From Euryarchaeota archaeon UBA89 (lineage in GTDB: Archaea; Thermoplasmatota; Poseidoniia; Poseidoniales; Thalassarchaeaceae), in the NCBI GenBank assembly GCA_002495525.1, contig DAFS01000051.1, positions 24,160-50,300 of the forward strand: a stretch of DNA of 26,141 bases. Reading direction: 5' to 3'. Below the pieces are notes generated by a model that saw only the letters and a list, made by a program, of their open reading frames with translations, was not told the origin of the DNA and did no database searches. A program made the position numbers and the translations under genes. Position 1 is the first letter of the stretch; each line of letters begins with the position of its first letter. Shown here piece by piece: positions 1 to 7,770 of the stretch.

Positions 1-1949
1 AGTCCTTCACTGACTCCGTCCCATGCTCCTGCGGAACTTAAACGCAAACGAGTGTAATAAATCTCATAGTTAACATCAATATCAAACCCATATGCTCTAC
101 CGTCCATCCAAGTAACGTGCGTATTTCCTGAGTTATCGATGGCAATAGCCGGGTGTAAACTGTAAGCATCATTTAATGTGACTCTGGTGTCATTTACTAC
201 TACTAAATGTCCGTAACCAAGCGCATCTGGTGATGCCCCTAAGTCTTCGATATATCTGTCCGCAGCTTGATCAACAAAAGTACCTGGATCTCCTTTCTGC
301 CAGCCTGGCCATGGAGAGTCAAGAAGCGTTAGAGGATCTAAAACCGTCAAAAATATCTCTCTGGAATTATTCGTAGATAGATAAACTAACGCTTCAACCA
401 TTAGTTGCATTTCTGCTTGATTGCCCGAACCTGTTGGGAAACTGTACATCATACCTTCTGCATTAGTTAATGCCAAAGTAGCACCGCTACACGTTCGACT
501 ATTGAGACTAGTGAATCCGTTTGGACACTGTGCGAGATCCATCATGTGAGAGCCTACTTCTGTAGACCCACTACCAAATCCTGCTGCTAAGAGAGGGATT
601 GGGATGATTCCCGCTGTAACACAGGCATTGTGTGCTTCAAGAATAGACTGTGTATCATCTGCATCTCCTGCTGGATCTCCTCCATAAGGACCTTCATCTG
701 AAATAGGGATTACAATCTTTGTTGCATTGGGATTCCATACGTGATCAAGCATTGTAGGAGGGTTTCCGGGCACGTTACCTTGAGCGTCATGCCAAGAAAG
801 ACAAGCCCATGTAGATGCAGGTCCCCAAAACTCACTGTAATATCCACCGTCTTGTGGTAGATCGATTGCACCATTAGAATAGACCACTTCAGTTAATTCT
901 CTAATTCCTCCTGAATCATCGTTTGGTTGAAGCCCTAGAGCAGTGACACGTGGACCTTGGTTACCACTGCCTCCAGTAGAATATGCAGTAGCACAGTTAC
1001 CACTAGTCGCAGCAGAAGGCCAGTTCCCACTCAGAGCATAGAGGGTTTCGTAAACAGTCATGTTAGCACGTTCTAACATCGGCTTTAGACCTTCAAAGTT
1101 GTAACCACTAGCAAAGGAGCCGCCGTAGAAAACAGCACACATGTCTGCCCACTCTGCATTCATTGAACCTGATGTATCAATAGGGACAACCATCTCTACT
1201 TTACCACCACGTGTATCATCCCATACCACTTGTACAAAATCATCCAAATCCACGGCTACATCAGGATGACCTTTGTGGCCGATTATTGGAGTTAGTAAGG
1301 TCTCATCGACTGCTACAATTGCTGTTCTAGCAATTACGTCTGCTTCAATCATTGCATAGTATATTTGTGGCTGTTGGTAATACTTGTCTAATGGCTCATA
1401 AGAATCTTCCCAAACAATATGTGCATTTGACTGAGAATCAACATCAATCGCTGGCCAATCTCTATTCTGAGTATGTCGAGAAACTTCAAAATCATCGATT
1501 ACAGAGATTGATGCATCGATTGCTACTCCACCATCAAGATCGTCTTGTGATGGATCGACTACTGTGTATTTGATAGCCCAATTACCAGTCCTATCCGCCC
1601 AAACAATATGTGCTCTATCATTATCATCAATCGCAATATCGGGGTGCCAAGCTCTGCTTTGCCCTGCATTAGATATCTGGGTATCATCAATTAAAGTATC
1701 ACCTCGAGCATCAACCAGCTTGTAATACAGGTGTTGAGTATTTCTACTCCAAACGAAATGGATATTTCCTTCAGAGTCTGAATCTAAAGCAACCATCCTA
1801 TCATTTTGACTGCCCCCGTTCACAATTTGTACTGCGTCCGTAAGCACAACTTCACTAGCTGCTACTTGTGGAGCAACCATCGAGACAAATACTCCCATTA
1901 CCATCAATGTAACCATCATTATGCTACTTCTCATCTTACTCCTATCCAT
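1..1949 (-). CDS. Secreted vWA-domain protein with propeller-like repeats (3' end outside window)
   Basis: The minus-strand frame is open from an ATG at 1949 to the window edge (649 codons, no stop). The start follows a GGTGAG ribosome site by 4 bases and a TATA-like box about 50 bp upstream. Residues 1-31 form a signal peptide: short basic head, then a Met/Val-rich core ending APQVAA. Residues 50-246 carry four copies of a blade-like repeat (pattern HPxIAID...HIVWxD), and a fifth lies at about 598-617. Between copies four and five sits a von Willebrand A domain (about 252-530) with the metal-site motif DTSGSMN at 258-264 and a later strand KIVIPISDEG at 411-420. The protein is therefore exported, probably to the cell surface, and likely binds a partner through a Mg-dependent vWA site. 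The ligand is unknown and the C-terminal anchor is not visible. The annotation as vWA is firm; the propeller assignment is inference from the repeat. Confidence 0.85.
   Translation of the reverse strand, partial: MDRSKMRSSIMMVTLMVMGVFVSMVAPQVAASEVVLTDAVQIVNGGSQNDRMVALDSDSEGNIHFVWSRNTQHLYYKLVDARGDTLIDDTQISNAGQSRAWHPDIAIDDNDRAHIVWADRTGNWAIKYTVVDPSQDDLDGGVAIDASISVIDDFEVSRHTQNRDWPAIDVDSQSNAHIVWEDSYEPLDKYYQQPQIYYAMIEADVIARTAIVAVDETLLTPIIGHKGHPDVAVDLDDFVQVVWDDTRGGKVEMVVPIDTSGSMNAEWADMCAVFYGGSFASGYNFEGLKPMLERANMTVYETLYALSGNWPSAATSGNCATAYSTGGSGNQGPRVTALGLQPNDDSGGIRELTEVVYSNGAIDLPQDGGYYSEFWGPASTWACLSWHDAQGNVPGNPPTMLDHVWNPNATKIVIPISDEGPYGGDPAGDADDTQSILEAHNACVTAGIIPIPLLAAGFGSGSTEVGSHMMDLAQCPNGFTSLNSRTCSGATLALTNAEGMMYSFPTGSGNQAEMQLMVEALVYLSTNNSREIFLTVLDPLTLLDSPWPGWQKGDPGTFVDQAADRYIEDLGASPDALGYGHLVVVNDTRVTLNDAYSLHPAIAIDNSGNTHVTWMDGRAYGFDIDVNYEIYYTRLRLSSAGAWDGVSEG
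1212..1802 (-). repeat. Protein-level tandem blade repeats (four copies)
   Basis: In the secreted protein, residues 50-68, 101-119, 165-182 and 227-245 share the pattern [W/H]P-hydrophobic-D-x-x-x-x-hydrophobic-W-x-D, as in HPDIAIDDNDRAHIVWAD, WPAIDVDSQSNAHIVWED and HPDVAVDLDDFVQVVWDD. The first copy (RMVALDSDSEGNIHFVWS) is weaker. A fifth copy, HPAIAIDNSGNTHVTWMD, lies beyond the vWA domain. This spacing of about 60 residues suits blades of a beta-propeller, but the fold is inferred. Confidence 0.6.
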
Positions 1950-1995
1950 AGAACTCACCTCAGCATGTGCTGCAACAGACGAGATTGAACATCCG

Positions 1996-2005
1996 CTATA
2001 CTTAA
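1996..2005 (-). promoter_or_regulatory. TATA-like box of the vWA protein gene
   Basis: On the minus strand the bases read TTAAGTATAG, centred about 51 bp before the ATG at 1949. A transcription start about 25 bp downstream would leave a leader of roughly 25 bases that includes the GGTGAG ribosome site. The match is by eye. Confidence 0.4.
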
Positions 2006-2009
2006 CCTC

Positions 2010-2023
2010 GACCCTTACGGGTC
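2010..2023. promoter_or_regulatory. 14-bp inverted repeat next to the vWA promoter
   Basis: GACCCTTACGGGTC is a perfect 5-bp inverted repeat with a 4-bp centre. It lies just upstream of the TATA-like box of the vWA gene and just downstream of the DUF2299-like gene. On the minus strand a T-rich run (2024-2038) precedes it. It could be an operator or part of a terminator; the sequence alone does not decide. Confidence 0.3.
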
Positions 2024-2040
2024 ATTTGAAAAATAATACA

Positions 2041-2676
2041 TTAGGCCCATTCATCTCTATCAAAACTACGGCCAAAACCGCCAGTTTCATCGAAGTCTAT
2101 GTCCATTTTCTCTTCTTTTGTCTGTTTTCCACGAGGATTTTTATTTGGTTTATTGGGCCAATCATCCACCGGCCCGGGTTTACCAGTACCTGGCCCGTAT
2201 CCAAACTTTATTTTATGAATTAATGATAATTTTGTTAACCATACTTTCCTCATTGTTTGCATGAATTCATTCTGTGTTAATCCATCGAACCAAATTGGCC
2301 TTGAAAGATTGAATGCTTGTAAGGGGCCGGTTTCTTTTTGTTCTTTTTTACCGATATGAAGTACCCAATCTAAGTTAGCTTGGGTCAACAATACTCTAGT
2401 TTCATGAAGCCATGTTTCCCACTCAAGTGAGTCTGATGAATAATGCTCTTTCATTTCTAATTGTTGGCCTTCATCAACCCTAGTTATTGAATATATCAAA
2501 ACTAAATTTCTATTTTTAGGGATTACAATATTGAAAAGATGTGCTGCTTTTGTTGGAGGGTATCTAACATGGAGATGAAGAAAGTTCTGATTATCTTGCA
2601 CTTCACGAGTTTCGAGTTTCTCACTAGCAAGCCATTTTTTAATAGTAGCGGCAGCCAAAGTTGCATCCATATCCAT
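2041..2676 (-). CDS. DUF2299-like archaeal protein
   Basis: This 211-residue soluble protein has no signal peptide or membrane segment. It starts with a helix containing IKKWLASE, then alternates beta strands such as FLHLHVRYP and NLVLIYSITRV, with helices in the middle and a low-complexity Gly/Pro/Lys/Asp tail from about residue 158. The order IKKWL, then a strand with HLHVRYP, then IVIPKNRNLVLIY recalls the archaeal DUF2299 family of unknown function; I recall this from memory, so it is tentative. The ATG at 2676 lies 14 bases after the stop of the acyltransferase gene, so the two are probably co-transcribed. No catalytic motif is visible. Its job may be tied to the acyltransferase, but that rests on position only. 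Confidence 0.6.
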   Translation of the reverse strand: MDMDATLAAATIKKWLASEKLETREVQDNQNFLHLHVRYPPTKAAHLFNIVIPKNRNLVLIYSITRVDEGQQLEMKEHYSSDSLEWETWLHETRVLLTQANLDWVLHIGKKEQKETGPLQAFNLSRPIWFDGLTQNEFMQTMRKVWLTKLSLIHKIKFGYGPGTGKPGPVDDWPNKPNKNPRGKQTKEEKMDIDFDETGGFGRSFDRDEWA

Positions 2677-2690
2677 TGTTTATCATCGTC

Positions 2691-4184
2691 CTATTTTAGA
2701 GGTTCTAATTGTGTTTTCAATTTTTCAATTAAAACTTCGAACTCGCCTCCAATCGGAGTTTTCGAAAATTTACTTATTTTGATAATTTTCCTGAACTTAG
2801 ACCAATGATCGTATCCCAAGAGGAAAATCAAAGATGATAGATAAAATACAAATATTATCAAAATAAAACATAAAATTCCTTGTAGTGAGAAGAAGTTGAT
2901 GCCTAATATTAAGACAAGTATTAACGAAATTATAGGCCAAAAAATAACAGGAGAAAACATACCAGCTAAGAAAAAGTAAGTTGTTCGCGCGTCCAAACCT
3001 TCGTCACTACCCTCTGCCATATAACGTGCTAATAGAGATTGGATACCAGAACCAATAATTGCGGGAATAGAGGAAAGAGTCATGAGGAAGATTCCTATGA
3101 ATGCATTGAAAAACGTGGAGAGATTTATATTCTTTAATTTTTGATTTTGATTGATACAATTAGCATCAAGATCGTATGAATCTAATATTTCTGCGGCATC
3201 GGTAGCATATGGAATTAGTTCAAGATATTTGTCATTTTCATTTATTTCATCTCTAATACGCCTTGTAGCATGAACTTCTTGACTGAGAGATGTTAGAGGC
3301 TCTTCATCATGATTGGCTTTGAGATGAGCAATTAATTTCCAAGCCCTGTAGGTCTCCCAATCCGGTGCCCCAGGAGTTAACGGGGATAGTTTGAGATACA
3401 TTTCCTGCTTCAATTCATTAACTGCTGAAACCGGCGGCTCTATCCATTCTCCTTCTTCTAATCGTGAAGATTTATCGTCATCATATACTAGTTTTATTTC
3501 TATAGGGTCAATATATTCTACATAACTTTTGGTTCTGAACCAATAATGCCTTTCCCAATGTAGGCCAGTTGGTTGTATTACTGGAGCCGGTTTACCTCTT
3601 TTTTTGGCTATCGCTGCAGAAGCTAAAGCAGCTCTTGCTGCTCCGGTTCTCAGGGCATGTAATTTAGAATCTTGATGAGATTTCCCTTCTGGCATTATAA
3701 CCGCACCGTGGCCACCAGCCAAACAATTAGCAATTGTTAGCATACTTCTATCGTTTATTTTCCTTGCGAAATCTCGGCCTGTTACACCAGCCTCAACTTC
3801 CGCTTTCCTCAGAACCGGTTGGGCTCCATTTCGCCTAGACCACCAACCAATAATTGGTCCAGTTATGAGATCATGACGGCCCAAGGAAATGATTCTTTTT
3901 TTCTGTGTCAATATCATTAGACTTGGGTCCACCAGCCCATTAATATGAGTCGCTATAGAAATTCTTCCACCGATATTAGGAGGGATTGTGTCGGATTCAA
4001 AATTACGAAATATTACTGATTTTCCTACGTTTATCATTAATCTTAATAAATAACTAAAAGATAGGTTTCCCGGATGTTTTCCAGTATGGTCATAAGGGGC
4101 CTTTTCTAATTTCTTAACATTGATTTTATGGGCTGCTGCCGATAGTTCCGGAGTAATTTCAGGAGCGCTCTCTGAATCATTCAC
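2691..4184 (-). CDS. Sct1/Gpt2-like glycerolipid acyltransferase (PlsC superfamily) with C-terminal membrane segments
   Basis: The 497-residue protein carries the acyltransferase blocks in order. Block I is THINGLVDP with H80 and D86, block II is around 102-126 (GRHDLITGP to PVLRKAE), block III is MPEGKSH at 164-170, and block IV is near QPTGLHW at 204-210. The catalytic His and Asp are five residues apart (HX5D) rather than four. In my knowledge of the family this is typical of the yeast Sct1/Gpt2 glycerol-3-phosphate acyltransferases and their bacterial relatives. Three hydrophobic segments follow (about 357-383, 403-428, 432-457). The expected reaction is acyl transfer to glycerol-3-phosphate or a lysophospholipid at the membrane, surprising in an archaeon with ether lipids. 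The start is GTG at 4184; an in-frame stop six codons upstream excludes a longer form. The exact acceptor is unknown. Confidence 0.8.
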   Translation of the reverse strand: MNDSESAPEITPELSAAAHKINVKKLEKAPYDHTGKHPGNLSFSYLLRLMINVGKSVIFRNFESDTIPPNIGGRISIATHINGLVDPSLMILTQKKRIISLGRHDLITGPIIGWWSRRNGAQPVLRKAEVEAGVTGRDFARKINDRSMLTIANCLAGGHGAVIMPEGKSHQDSKLHALRTGAARAALASAAIAKKRGKPAPVIQPTGLHWERHYWFRTKSYVEYIDPIEIKLVYDDDKSSRLEEGEWIEPPVSAVNELKQEMYLKLSPLTPGAPDWETYRAWKLIAHLKANHDEEPLTSLSQEVHATRRIRDEINENDKYLELIPYATDAAEILDSYDLDANCINQNQKLKNINLSTFFNAFIGIFLMTLSSIPAIIGSGIQSLLARYMAEGSDEGLDARTTYFFLAGMFSPVIFWPIISLILVLILGINFFSLQGILCFILIIFVFYLSSLIFLLGYDHWSKFRKIIKISKFSKTPIGGEFEVLIEKLKTQLEPLK

Positions 4185-4220
4185 AGCATTGCGGGTTGGT
4201 TAGAGGTTGAGAATACATCG

Positions 4221-4233
4221 GTCAAAATATTGG
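4221..4233 (-). promoter_or_regulatory. TATA-like box of the acyltransferase gene
   Basis: The minus strand reads CCAATATTTTGAC about 43 bp before the GTG start at 4184, inside the 63-bp gap after the HIT gene. It would give a leader of about 17 bases and suggests that the acyltransferase and DUF2299-like pair can be transcribed independently of the HIT operon. Confidence 0.3.
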
Positions 4234-4247
4234 AGGAATGAGAAGAT

Positions 4248-4670
4248 TTATTCTAATTCTCGAAAGATTGCTTTTGATAGTTCGGTAGCATCGGAATGAT
4301 CTATTGGACTGGGATTCCAAATGAAAGAATGGGTAGATTCTGGATATCTAGGAATTATATGAAAATGGAGATGGGGGACTGTCTGCCCTGCTTTTTCCCC
4401 ATTATTTTGAATAAGATTGTAATTTTTCGCACCCGTGACTTTCATAATAGCTCTACAAATTTTGGGTAAAGCAGAGCCTAATGAAGAAGCGGCGTTCTCA
4501 GAAAGACCATCCATTGTGGGGCATTCTTCTTTTGGGATGACTAGCGTGTGTCCGCGAGAAAGAGGATTAATATCCAAGAATGCATAAACAGATTCATCTT
4601 CATAGATTTTATGAGATGGAATTTCTCCAGATAGTATTGAGTTGAAGATAGTTTTACTATTTCCATTCAT
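4248..4670 (-). CDS. HIT-family nucleotide hydrolase/transferase
   Basis: The 140-residue protein has the histidine triad HLHFHII at residues 100-106 and the upstream family features TIFNSILSGEIPSHKIYED, FLDINPLSRGHTLVIPK and NYNLIQNNGEKAGQ. These mark the Hint/HinT branch, which binds purine nucleotides and cleaves AMP linked through nitrogen or similar bonds. The ATG at 4670 is preferred: it falls 7 bases after the stop of the upstream flavoprotein gene and begins right at the family N-terminus. The longer reading from 4742 would overlap that gene by 65 bases and adds no recognisable sequence. The protein is cytosolic, and the cellular substrate is not predictable. Downstream are the promoter and start of the acyltransferase gene. 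Confidence 0.9.
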   Translation of the reverse strand: MNGNSKTIFNSILSGEIPSHKIYEDESVYAFLDINPLSRGHTLVIPKEECPTMDGLSENAASSLGSALPKICRAIMKVTGAKNYNLIQNNGEKAGQTVPHLHFHIIPRYPESTHSFIWNPSPIDHSDATELSKAIFRELE

Positions 4671-4677
4671 TGTATCA

Positions 4678-6096
4678 TTAACCTGATTTAGATATTGCCT
4701 CAATAATAGGGACCATTGATTTAATCTGGATTGCTTGGACAAGTTCGGTATTCATTACTCTAGATTTATCTGTTAAGGAAATTTTTGCTTCTTTTAATTC
4801 TTTAGCACTAGAAATATTCATTTCACTATTACTATGAACATTCTTACCAATATTTGAAACTCTGGAAGAGAATTCCCCTACTGATTGTCCTTCAATTGAA
4901 AAATAATCTTCAATATTTTTTGAGACCTTAGATAATTCCTTTTCTATCTTATTACTACCTGCAAAATTGGCGGTTTTAGCCCATTGTCCAGCGTGGCTGC
5001 CAGCCGCTTCGCCAGTAACTAAATCTTCAAGTTGTAAATTTCCTGGAAGATACCCTCCGCCATGCATACCTGTGTTGGCCGATCTTCCTGCGGCATAAAG
5101 TCCAGTATGCCACATTTTTTGAGAATTGAACGTAACTCTCCCCTTTTCATCAATTGGAGCGCCTCCAAGAGTGAAAGCCACTGAAGAATATACAGGAATT
5201 ACTTCCGAATTGATATTCAAACCTGTCCTTTCTTCGATCCTTCGGATAGTTTGAGCGTACCAAACTTTGGCGTCGGACCCTAGGTTCCTTAAGTCTAAGA
5301 CATAATCCTCTCCAGTTTCCTCTTCACCAATCTCTAGACCTTCTCCAGAATCTTTTCTATACCTACCACCGACACTTAACACATCTACTGGCAAATGCAA
5401 ATTAGTACCTTTTATCGTTAGTTGATGTTTGGAAAAATTGGACATTCCCTCGAGTTTAATCCCTGCAGATGCTGCTAATGAGACACCGGTGCCAGAACCT
5501 TCTGAAATATCACTCCAAAGGCCTTGATAACCTTCTGTAGCTAAGATTATTGCCTTGGCTTGCATACCGAATACTTCTCCTGATTGTATGTCTAACACTG
5601 TTATTCCACGTACTTGTTTACTATCCATAACTAATGAAAGTGCTTGTAAATCAGACCTTCTAACTATTCCTCTTTTGATTACCTGTTCTTCAAGAACTCT
5701 TGTTATCTCACGAGTTGTAGAATCTCCACATCCAACAAGACGAGGTCTGCTGTGACCTTGGCAGGATGCTGCGAAAGGCAGCCCTCCTTCTCTTCTCTGT
5801 AAAACTAATCCCCAGTTCTCTAATTTTGCCAAAACATTCATTCCTTCACCACAAACTCTTGCAGCAGCCGAATTATTGGTTCCCTCACCGCCCGCTGAAA
5901 TAGTATCATCACGATGTGCTGTAGAATCTACTTCATCGAAAGAAACGGCAACACCACTGACTGGAGACGCTCCCGAGCCTGAACCTATGCTTTTACTATC
6001 AATTATGATTGGTTTCGTTCCAACATCAGATGACGCTATCGCTGCTTGAAGTGCCGCAGGACCGCTGCCGATTATTACAACATCCCAAGATTCCAT
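4678..6096 (-). CDS. Succinate dehydrogenase/fumarate reductase-fold flavoprotein with altered active site
   Basis: The 472-residue protein opens with a dinucleotide motif (VVIIGSGPAALQAA, residues 7-20). It has the FAD-end motif GLYAAGRSANTGMHGGGY at 332-349, followed by GNLQLEDLVTGEAAG, which is the layout of the SdhA/FrdA/NadB superfamily. Several family-defining residues are absent. The HYTMGG histidine is replaced (SVAFTLGG, A307), the GANRLGGNS arginine is Tyr349, and no histidine is placed for covalent FAD. The C-terminal helical domain stops after NTELVQAIQIKSM, before the usual RxESRG region, so it is about 100 residues short of SdhA. It should bind FAD, but succinate or fumarate chemistry is unlikely. 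The ATG at 6096 is chosen because it directly precedes the nucleotide-binding strand; a GTG at 6144 is possible. It lies between the membrane protein and HIT genes in one probable operon. Confidence 0.8.
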   Translation of the reverse strand: MESWDVVIIGSGPAALQAAIASSDVGTKPIIIDSKSIGSGSGASPVSGVAVSFDEVDSTAHRDDTISAGGEGTNNSAAARVCGEGMNVLAKLENWGLVLQRREGGLPFAASCQGHSRPRLVGCGDSTTREITRVLEEQVIKRGIVRRSDLQALSLVMDSKQVRGITVLDIQSGEVFGMQAKAIILATEGYQGLWSDISEGSGTGVSLAASAGIKLEGMSNFSKHQLTIKGTNLHLPVDVLSVGGRYRKDSGEGLEIGEEETGEDYVLDLRNLGSDAKVWYAQTIRRIEERTGLNINSEVIPVYSSVAFTLGGAPIDEKGRVTFNSQKMWHTGLYAAGRSANTGMHGGGYLPGNLQLEDLVTGEAAGSHAGQWAKTANFAGSNKIEKELSKVSKNIEDYFSIEGQSVGEFSSRVSNIGKNVHSNSEMNISSAKELKEAKISLTDKSRVMNTELVQAIQIKSMVPIIEAISKSG

Positions 6097-6165
6097 GTTC
6101 TCTCGGACTCTTCGAAAAGATTCCTTCTCAAGAAGATGACGCACTGAGAGGTTTCTTATTCTTAA

Positions 6166-7587
6166 TTATTCTGACACAGAGAGGGCAAGCTTTCTGACCG
6201 CCTCGGCTGCATCTGTCATCCTAACTCCCGCGCTCTCTGGATGCAGACTAGATGTGAGAGTAGTGTGTACAATTGTGGATGAAAGAGTAATTCCATCATC
6301 GCCGTTTATTGTTACTTGTACTGGGTGTGGGCCAGAGACGGTGCTAGGCCATGCAACACCTATCCACAATACCAATGCTGCGTCTAATAATCCATCGAGA
6401 GTAACTATTTGCTTAGTCTCTGTCTTCCTGCAAGGCACTCTCAATGTCTGTACTTCAGGCTCTCCGTGAGCAGTAACAATCTCAACCTCTATTGTCATAT
6501 CTGATTTACTACCATTATGGACCATCACAAAAAGATCGGATTGGCCGTCGGATGATCTTGGAGGTAGGTCTAGGTCCATTCTCCAATTATTCTCACTTAA
6601 TTTTAATTCCCCGTTTTTTGATGAATCGTGCAATCTATCAATCAACCGGAATAGGCCAGGTTGCCATGCCCTAGTGTGCGCTAATAAGCCCTGAATAGTG
6701 TTGATATTGATTTTAATTTCTGAATCTGTTAAAAAATCCATAGCAGAAATTTTGTAAACTTCTTTAATTGAGTGTATCATTTCTTTATCAGATAATAGCC
6801 CTCGAGCACTCAAGTGTAAAGCCGCTAACATATGTTCCAGAGCAGCTGCGGGTTCGTGACCATCTCTTACTTTGGTTGATAATTCAGTGGACCAATCATC
6901 CCAACTTCCTGCTGTTTCCGGATCTAAATGTGCAACTAATACCTCTGTAAGTACTCTTTCTAAGATGCTGTCATGTAATGTTGGAGCATGTAATGAAAGA
7001 AGTGGGAAGCGTCGAGAACGCATAGGTATAGATCCTTCTAAATAAAATGTATTAAACCAACAAATGAAACCTAAAATAACTGCAAGGCTAATCAATATTT
7101 GACCAAGGATATATCCAGTTTCGAGCTCCCATACTGCAAATAAAGAGAGAGCTGCCAATAGTGAAGAAAACATCCTTACTCTCTCTCTGAGTACTCTTTC
7201 ATGAAGTGTATTAAGGATTCTTTCAACTCCTGGATAGGCTTCCTTAGATTTGAATCCCCCAATTCTTAATTGGAGGCGGTGCCTTGCAGACATTCTAGCA
7301 AATACAGAAGAAATATTTGGAGGTATTAGAAGTAAGAAATTTATAAAAAATATTGCTATGGCTAATTCTAAAGAAGAATATTCCCAGTTAGTTAATATTA
7401 CTCCCGCCGAAGTAGGTGCTGCTATTGAAAACCAAAATCGAATAGACGGGGCATATCTAATTGTTGATACGAAGGTCCAAAATCTTCTTTGTGAATCAAT
7501 TCTTTCGACTCTTTTTGAAAATGCTTTATCCTCTCCCGAAGTTGCCTCCGCATATGGAGTCGGTAACATCTCTCTAGCGGAGGGCAT
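6166..7587 (-). CDS. Unrecognised four-pass membrane protein with Ig-like C-terminal domain
   Basis: I do not recognise this 473-residue protein. It has a basic N-terminal 50 residues. Four hydrophobic segments follow in two pairs, about 49-66 with 73-93, and 139-155 with 159-181, separated by a basic stretch (SARHRLQLRIGG). A soluble helical middle follows (about 205-320). The end, about 350-445, is beta-rich (LFVMVHNGS, IEVEIVTAHG, VQVTING) and resembles an Ig-like or CARDB-type sandwich. It is the first gene of a probable operon with the flavoprotein (gap of about 70 bases) and the HIT gene. The start ATG at 7587 lies about 45 bp from a TATA-like box. It may be specific to this archaeal lineage. 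The fold of the C-terminal part is inference from strand pattern only. Confidence 0.65.
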   Translation of the reverse strand: MPSAREMLPTPYAEATSGEDKAFSKRVERIDSQRRFWTFVSTIRYAPSIRFWFSIAAPTSAGVILTNWEYSSLELAIAIFFINFLLLIPPNISSVFARMSARHRLQLRIGGFKSKEAYPGVERILNTLHERVLRERVRMFSSLLAALSLFAVWELETGYILGQILISLAVILGFICWFNTFYLEGSIPMRSRRFPLLSLHAPTLHDSILERVLTEVLVAHLDPETAGSWDDWSTELSTKVRDGHEPAAALEHMLAALHLSARGLLSDKEMIHSIKEVYKISAMDFLTDSEIKININTIQGLLAHTRAWQPGLFRLIDRLHDSSKNGELKLSENNWRMDLDLPPRSSDGQSDLFVMVHNGSKSDMTIEVEIVTAHGEPEVQTLRVPCRKTETKQIVTLDGLLDAALVLWIGVAWPSTVSGPHPVQVTINGDDGITLSSTIVHTTLTSSLHPESAGVRMTDAAEAVRKLALSVSE

Positions 7588-7626
7588 GACTCTAGGAAGT
7601 AGTCAATATCCTTGATGCCATCGGAA

Positions 7627-7640
7627 GAATATATCAAAAA
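7627..7640 (-). promoter_or_regulatory. TATA-like box of the membrane protein/flavoprotein/HIT operon
   Basis: The minus strand reads TTTTTGATATATTC about 46 bp upstream of the ATG at 7587. The core TTGATATAT resembles the archaeal box and would give a leader of about 20 bases. Confidence 0.4.
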
Positions 7641-7693
7641 TACAAGCTTTTAACGACCATCACATTTCTTGAAGCATATGCTCTCGCATGTAC

Positions 7694-7770
7694 GGGCGAT
7701 TAGTGTAGTCTGGATATCACCTTGGCCTCCTAAGCCGAGAACCCGGGTTCAAATCCTGGATCGCCCGCCA
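7694..7770 (+). tRNA. tRNA-Arg (anticodon CCT), CCA encoded
   Basis: A full cloverleaf can be drawn. The acceptor GGGCGAT pairs with ATCGCCC. The anticodon stem TTGGC/GCCGA encloses the loop CTCCTAA with anticodon CCT, and the T arm is CCGGG-TTCAAAT-CCTGG. The discriminator is G and the CCA is encoded at 7768-7770. It reads AGG codons. No intron is needed to close the stems. The next base (7771) is the last base of the convergent clamp-loader gene, so there is no spacer at the 3' side. Confidence 0.95.

Noticed and set aside
1352..2223. Plus-strand frames opposite the vWA gene
   Set aside because: They lie over the long open minus-strand frame with signal peptide, repeats and vWA motif; their peptides look like antisense sequence.
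4678..4742. Possible frameshift joining the flavoprotein end to the N-terminal extension of the HIT frame
   Set aside because: The extension does not resemble the missing SdhA C-terminal region, so the short end looks genuine.
7250..7615. Plus-strand frame of 121 codons
   Set aside because: It is the antisense shadow of the 5' end of the membrane protein gene and lacks a promoter or ribosome site.
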